DNA of 10,998 nucleotides from Trichomonas tenax (lineage: Eukaryota; Parabasalia; Trichomonadida; Trichomonadidae): assembly GCA_023091735.1 (NCBI GenBank), contig JALKBU010001446.1:1-10998 (forward strand). Reading direction: 5' to 3'. This document shows, one piece after another, positions 7,721 through 10,998 of the stretch (positions within the stretch are counted from its first letter, which is position 1; every line of letters starts with the position of its first letter). The position numbers and the translations under genes are program-made. The notes beneath the pieces are model-generated. The model worked only from the letters and a program-made list of their open reading frames with translations. It did not search any database and had not been told where the DNA came from.

Positions 7721-8833
7721 TGCGTTAACACCACTTCCACTGTCGGCATCATCATGCTTCTTCTTGTCTGACGACGAGGAGGAGCTCTTGTCCTTTCCGC
7801 CCTTCTTGTAGCAGACGAAGAACCAAATCAGAACAACAATGATGACTATGACGACAATGACTGCAATGACAATACCAGCGATAGCACCAGCGCCTAATCC
7901 ACTATCTGACTCCTTTAAGTCATCGAAATTCTTTGCTTGCTGGTTTGATCGTGCTTCTGACTGAGTTTGCGTTCCTTTGTTTGCAAAGATGATTGTATCC
8001 TTCGGGAAAAGGAAAATTTCATCAGCGCTTGCCGAAGCTGCTGCAGCTTTCTTTCCTTTCACTGTAAATGTTTCTTCTCCATTAGGATTTTCACATTCCC
8101 AAACATTTTCTTCGATCTCTTTTAGCTGACAAACACTATCAAATTCGACCATTACAGATGTTCCCGTGATCGATTGGGTTCCGTTGCTTTTTAGGGTTGT
8201 TCCATTTTGGTTTCTGAGCGTAGAAACGAATAATTTACTTCCAGGAACAACATTAACTTCAAGAGTATCTGGATTAAGAACGTAGACTCTGTCCTCAAAG
8301 TGGTAAGTATAATCTCCGCCGCTTTCTTGGTAAAATCTAACGTCCAGTGAAAAGTCAGACTTCGTGACAAGTATATTTTGAGAGGCTTGTTTTGTGTGAA
8401 GTGTCACTGTTTTGCCTGTGTTTTCATCTACTGGAAATGATATATCTCCTTCAAAGCTCCCACTCATTTCTACGCGGATAACTTGGCACTTGCAGTCTGC
8501 CTTTGGGCACGTGTATTTATAGAGAAATGTATATTCACTGTTCTCCAAAATGTCCTGAAGCTTTTGAAAATCTTCGCCTGATTTTGGCAAATTGGGAGTT
8601 ACATGGAAAGGATTATCAAACGTTACATCTTTTTCTGTAATTGGGTCTTTATAAGTAAGCTTTGTGTCTGAGTTGCAGGCAATGAAATGGGGATAGTTAA
8701 GGAAAAATTCTTCATCCTTTTTCGCTTCAATGGTAATAAGCTTGGCTGGATTACCATTTACATCTACCACTTTGCTATCAAGTGGGAACTTGTAGCTGCG
8801 TGTCCTTAATGCCGAGAAATGATTGCGAAACAT
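7718..8833 (-). CDS. Single-pass membrane protein, probably surface-exposed
   Basis: A 371-residue protein of unrecognised family. Residues 1-310 form a soluble region with six Cys (53, 109, 114, 116, 235, 247), including a CPKADCKC cluster, and two N-glycosylation sequons (N210-GT, N217-GT), consistent with a lumenal or extracellular domain. Residues about 313-341 are one long hydrophobic helix starting AGAIAGIVIAVIVV, the small-residue/Val/Ile style common in T. vaginalis surface proteins. The tail (342-371) is short and basic, KKGGKDK, then a run of six Ser, then Lys/Asp-rich. There is no cleavable signal peptide: the N-terminus MFRNHFSALRTRSYKF is polar and basic, and the next in-frame codons upstream reach a stop without another ATG. 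The TCATTTAT initiator supports this start. The protein may therefore be a signal-anchor or tail-anchored protein, or a 5'-truncated family member. Confidence 0.85.
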   Translation of the reverse strand: MFRNHFSALRTRSYKFPLDSKVVDVNGNPAKLITIEAKKDEEFFLNYPHFIACNSDTKLTYKDPITEKDVTFDNPFHVTPNLPKSGEDFQKLQDILENSEYTFLYKYTCPKADCKCQVIRVEMSGSFEGDISFPVDENTGKTVTLHTKQASQNILVTKSDFSLDVRFYQESGGDYTYHFEDRVYVLNPDTLEVNVVPGSKLFVSTLRNQNGTTLKSNGTQSITGTSVMVEFDSVCQLKEIEENVWECENPNGEETFTVKGKKAAAASASADEIFLFPKDTIIFANKGTQTQSEARSNQQAKNFDDLKESDSGLGAGAIAGIVIAVIVVIVIIVVLIWFFVCYKKGGKDKSSSSSSDKKKHDDADSGSGVNA

Positions 8834-8834
8834 T

Positions 8835-8842
8835 ATAAATGA
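8835..8842 (-). promoter_or_regulatory. Initiator (Inr) of the membrane-protein gene
   Basis: The minus strand reads TCATTTAT, matching the parabasalid initiator TCA-Y-(T/A), with the presumed +1 A six bases before the ATG at 8833. Such short leaders are normal in T. vaginalis. This is the best promoter match for an intact gene in the window and fixes the start codon choice. Confidence 0.7.
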
Positions 8843-8902
8843 AGTGACATATGAATTTTATTCACAATAAAATTATTTCATAATGATTAGTCATAATTAT
8901 TA

Positions 8903-8921
8903 TTTTTTTTTTTAAAAAAAA
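8903..8921. repeat. T11-A8 homopolymer junction
   Basis: Eleven T followed directly by eight A, immediately left of the 20-bp inverted repeat. It could be a simple low-complexity tract or a preferred insertion site for a small element. Confidence 0.8.
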
Positions 8922-8973
8922 GCAGTTAAGACCATTGAAATAATTTTATTTAAATTTCAATAGTCTTAACTGC
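8922..8973. repeat. 52-bp inverted repeat with 20-bp arms
   Basis: The left arm (8922-8941, beginning GCAGTTAAGAC) and right arm (8954-8973, ending GTCTTAACTGC) are reverse complements at 19 of 20 positions, around the 12-base AT-only loop at 8942-8953. The single mismatch becomes a G-U pair in minus-strand RNA, so that transcript could fold perfectly. It lies about 80 bases upstream of the membrane-protein initiator. It may be a mini inverted-repeat element, a regulatory hairpin or a 3'-end structure of a lost upstream gene. No clear target-site duplication is seen. Confidence 0.85.
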
Positions 8974-9009
8974 CTGTGTATATTATGTGATTTCGTGTGT
9001 TCATTCTAT

Positions 9010-9255
9010 TTATACTGTTCTGCCAAATTTATGAATCGATTTTTCAGAAATTTTCAAATGATTATAAATCGCATAATAACGTATTGTGAGAGGTAGCGAA
9101 ACTATTGAATTGGTACTGTTTTTGAATAATGGAAATATCTCAAAAAACATATTGATATAATAATTATTTTTCGATAAAATAAATTTAATCTCTGTCACTT
9201 TTATAATAAAAGTTGTTAAAATTTTGTAAAAGGGACTATAAGTTATTTGGAGCAT
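9010..9255 (-). pseudogene. Doubtful 81-codon frame, possible relic
   Basis: An ATG-initiated minus-strand frame. The first 50 residues are Ile/Phe/Asn/Lys-rich, as AT-rich DNA gives. The last roughly 30 (SLPLTIRYYAIYNHLKISEK and on) look more natural and could be a helix-turn-helix scrap, but the match is too short to name a family. No initiator is seen at the ATG. It may be non-coding. Confidence 0.15.
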
Positions 9256-9298
9256 ATACTATTGAAAAAATTCACTTTAACGTATTTAACAGATTGTG

Positions 9299-9306
9299 TC
9301 ACTTTT
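9299..9306 (+). promoter_or_regulatory. Orphan initiator-like element before a short frame
   Basis: TCACTTTT is a strong match to the trichomonad initiator, with +1 A at 9301 and an ATG at 9311, a typical ten-base leader. The frame from that ATG (MDKWIRCEQQ and on) closes after 23 codons at a TAG (9380). This looks like the promoter and first codons of a gene that has since decayed, perhaps the KilA-N-type gene that follows. Confidence 0.35.
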
Positions 9307-9617
9307 AGTAATGGACAAATGGATTCGTTGTGAGCAACAAGCACATCAGACAGTTGCAGTGCACGCTGAATTCATATTATAGTATCATAGTAAGTATTTT
9401 TAACCCTACAAAACAAAGAAAAAACAAAATTTATAGGCAAAAATGAAAATTTTTATTCAAGAACATTAAGCGAAGCTATCAATTTGTTACAGAATGATTA
9501 AAAGATGATCTTGAAACTTGGAAAAGCATCTAAATCAACAATCTCAGGCTCTCATTTTAAACCTTCTTTAAACTTGACATGTAAATTATTTATGACAATA
9601 GTTTACATGTTAAATAG

Positions 9618-10175
9618 TTTGGCTTGAAGAAGCAGTATATGAAGAGCAATCAATTGAATTATGGTGAACTAGTTGAAGCAGCTTATGGGGGTGTCAAAAG
9701 TGACACACCCCTAAAACAAGGTGAAAATGAAGCATTATATGAACTTCGTGAAAGATTCACAGGAGAATTTACAGACATTTATATTCATCCTGATTTAATT
9801 CATTTTATTGCCGAATGGTGCTCAGTTGAGTATGCATTTCATGTTAAGGATATTATGGATTCCATCAATGACAAAGTTCATGAAAACCTTAATGAAAACA
9901 ATTTACCCGATATAGTAGAGAGCGCAAAATCGATTTTTGAAAATGAATGACGAAAGATAACAGAACCTCAAAAAGCTTACGAACAAAATTTCTGTTGGGG
10001 TGTTCGTGATAATATTTATGAATTAGACCAATAGGAAATTGATGATTTTAGATAAGATAAAAGAGAATATGATTTAGAGAAAATTGAATTTGAGAAGGCA
10101 TCAAATAATTTAGCAGCAGCAGGAAAGAAAATTGAAACTTGGGGTCGTTTCATTAAACAGTATTGCAATAATTAA
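9618..10175 (+). pseudogene. KilA-N-type domain pseudogene (virus/mobile-element derived)
   Basis: One reading frame keeps protein character from 9618 to the TAA at 10173 but is broken by TGA (9948), TAG (10032) and TAA (10053), with a TAG at 9615 just before it. The longest intact piece, from the ATG at 9639, is 103 codons. Its core IYIHPDLIHFIAEWCSVEYA (about 47-66) matches the second half of KilA-N domains (x-HP-x-L-x-x-x-x-A-x-W-x-S-x-x-Y/F-A), DNA-binding modules of large DNA viruses and phages, also present in trichomonad genomes. The C-terminal part, with WGVRDNIYELDQ followed by a charged helical stretch, looks like a coiled coil. Coding-like scraps in the same frame at about 9450-9530 and 9595-9615 suggest that the N-terminal half once lay upstream. 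The family assignment rests on recognition by eye. Confidence 0.7.
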
Positions 10176-10203
10176 ATCTAATTTATTTTTTATTTCCTAA
10201 TAA

Positions 10204-10572
10204 ATGCCACCGAAGCTTAATGCACAGACCGTCAAGAACGAATTGGTTAAATACGGGTACATTCTTCCCGACAATTTCACGTACAGAAATGCAAAGGAAA
10301 AGATAAGAGTATACGACGAACCTAACGAAAAATACTTGTACCTATCATTCATTCAACTCAGATACCAAACCGAACGGGCGGCAACATTGAGGCAACCATA
10401 TTTCGACAAGGATTTGATGAATATGCAAATCAATGACAACGTATCAGATCCCCAATCATCATTCTAAAGATTCGTCGAGAATCAAAATGAATCATTCAGT
10501 AATGAGTCAGATGAATATCAACAGAAAGCGTTCGATTCATTCAAGACAGTAAAGAGTTTATATTTCAGTTGA
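10204..10572 (+). pseudogene. Broken reading frame of an unknown, probably mobile, gene
   Basis: ATG-initiated frame, 87 codons to a TAA at 10465, then 34 further natural-looking codons in the same frame to a TGA at 10570 and another TAA at 10606. The text flows across the first stop (Ser-rich, then RFVENQNESF), so the TAA looks like a point nonsense mutation (possibly CAA to TAA). The N-terminal part contains LVKYGYILPDNFTYRNAKEK (14-33) and YLYLSF (45-50), vaguely like the GY-x(n)-Y-x-N nucleic-acid-binding modules of phage and giant-virus proteins. Codons favour C endings (AAC, TAC, TTC, GTC), unlike the KilA-N relic 30 bases upstream. I do not recognise the family; an N-terminal fragment of a Maverick-type element gene is possible but unproven. 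Confidence 0.5.
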
Positions 10573-10812
10573 CAACAGACATTTGACAACATGTATATAA
10601 CAACGTAAAAATACGTCAGAAATGCCCCAAAAATCACGAATTCCGACACTTTTCACAAACAACAGCATGTTTACCGCACGTATGAAACACATGAAAAATA
10701 CCCGAAAATCAAGAAAAAACGACCCAAAAATAACGAAAAACAGCTTGCTGTCAAAATGTCATGTTGTCACCCTTTTATAGACTTTTTTCTGACCCAGTAC
10801 ACACACACATAT

Positions 10813-10844
10813 GGCGGCATCTGGCGAGCAAGCTCGCCCCCGCC
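10813..10844. repeat. Strong GC hairpin
   Basis: GGCGAGC (10823-10829) and GCTCGCC (10832-10838) form a perfect 7-bp stem around AA, and outside it GGCGG (10813-10817) can pair with CCGCC (10840-10844) across a small asymmetric internal loop. In a genome this AT-rich, such a GC stem is conspicuous. Confidence 0.85.
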
Positions 10845-10918
10845 GCGGATTCAAGTCAGGATTCATGACCTCAAATAAGGCGGGAGCTTTATTTTCCACA
10901 CTTTAAGGCTAAAGTGGC

Positions 10919-10926
10919 AAACGATA
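10919..10926 (+). promoter_or_regulatory. Myb-recognition (M3-like) element AAACGATA
   Basis: AAACGATA matches the T. vaginalis M3 motif (A-R-ACGATA) exactly. No start codon with a canonical initiator follows within the window, so if it is a promoter element the gene begins beyond 10998. Confidence 0.4.
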
Positions 10927-10950
10927 TGGGGTGGTTGTTTTACCGAAGGG

Positions 10951-10992
10951 GGACCTGCTATTTTTGAAAGTGTCGGACCTCGTTATTTTTCA
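10951..10992. repeat. Short imperfect direct repeat, 24-base period
   Basis: GGACCTGCTATTTTTGA (10951-10967) is echoed by GGACCTCGTTATTTTTCA (10975-10992). Two units only; it may be cut by the window edge. Confidence 0.5.
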
Positions 10993-10998
10993 CGTTGA

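Larger units (their letters stand above)
10573..10998. repeat. Probable multicopy-element segment, GC-rich at its end
   Basis: After the broken frame the sequence is A- and C-rich up to about 10770 (many CAC, AAAAC and GAAAA words), then has a CA tract (10799-10808) and turns strongly GC-rich (10811-10860), unlike anything else in the window. The same plus-strand frame stays open from 10609 to a TAA at 10876, but the text is low-complexity and not protein-like. The end contains a strong hairpin, a Myb-type AAACGATA and a near-duplicate GGACCT block. I infer a terminal or regulatory part of a repeated element; copy number cannot be seen from one window. Confidence 0.4.

Noticed and set aside
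9687..9711. Hairpin GGGGTGTCA/TGACACACCCC inside the KilA-N relic
   Set aside because: The arms need a two-base bulge, and the bases are explained by the coding frame (VKSDTP); probably incidental.

Overview
The window looks like nuclear DNA of a parabasalid protist, most likely Trichomonas vaginalis or a close trichomonad. The reasons are compact intronless protein genes, very AT-rich spacers, stop codons embedded in or followed closely by TAAA (the parabasalid poly(A) signal), a textbook initiator (TCATTTAT) six bases before one start codon, Myb-type ACGATA/TATCGT elements, and virus- or transposon-derived debris mixed with housekeeping genes. No rRNA, tRNA, CRISPR array or spliceosomal intron could be supported.

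About 0.95-5.3 kb is the conserved part. Three housekeeping genes lie on the minus strand, separated by spacers of 520-630 bases: a Bud32/PRPK-family atypical kinase (KEOPS complex, tRNA t6A synthesis), a single-RRM RNA-binding protein, and a full-length glutamine:fructose-6-phosphate aminotransferase (GFAT, first step towards UDP-GlcNAc). Each appears to have its own promoter and poly(A) signal, as expected for trichomonads, so the shared strand does not imply an operon.

From 5.3 to 7.7 kb there is no firm gene. This stretch holds short coding-like relics, a perfect 27-bp palindrome with a small open frame leaving each arm on opposite strands, a second stem-loop, an extremely AT-rich low-complexity block, and a GC-richer island (about 6.99-7.43 kb) that looks like an eroded gene on an undecided strand.

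From 7.7 to 8.8 kb there is a minus-strand gene for a single-pass membrane protein with a Cys-containing N-terminal region, one long hydrophobic segment and a short Lys/Ser-rich tail. It has a good initiator but no recognisable signal peptide. A 20-bp inverted repeat lies upstream.

From 9.3 kb to the end the window changes character. First comes a KilA-N-type pseudogene (DNA-virus/phage-like DNA-binding domain) broken by several in-frame stops. Next is a second broken reading frame with a different, C-ending codon preference. Last is a GC-rich segment with a strong hairpin and a Myb-type element that looks like part of a high-copy element. This end is best read as mobile or viral accessory DNA, plausibly related to the Maverick/Polinton load of trichomonads, but no hallmark Maverick gene is visible. 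No convincing new biological system was found.
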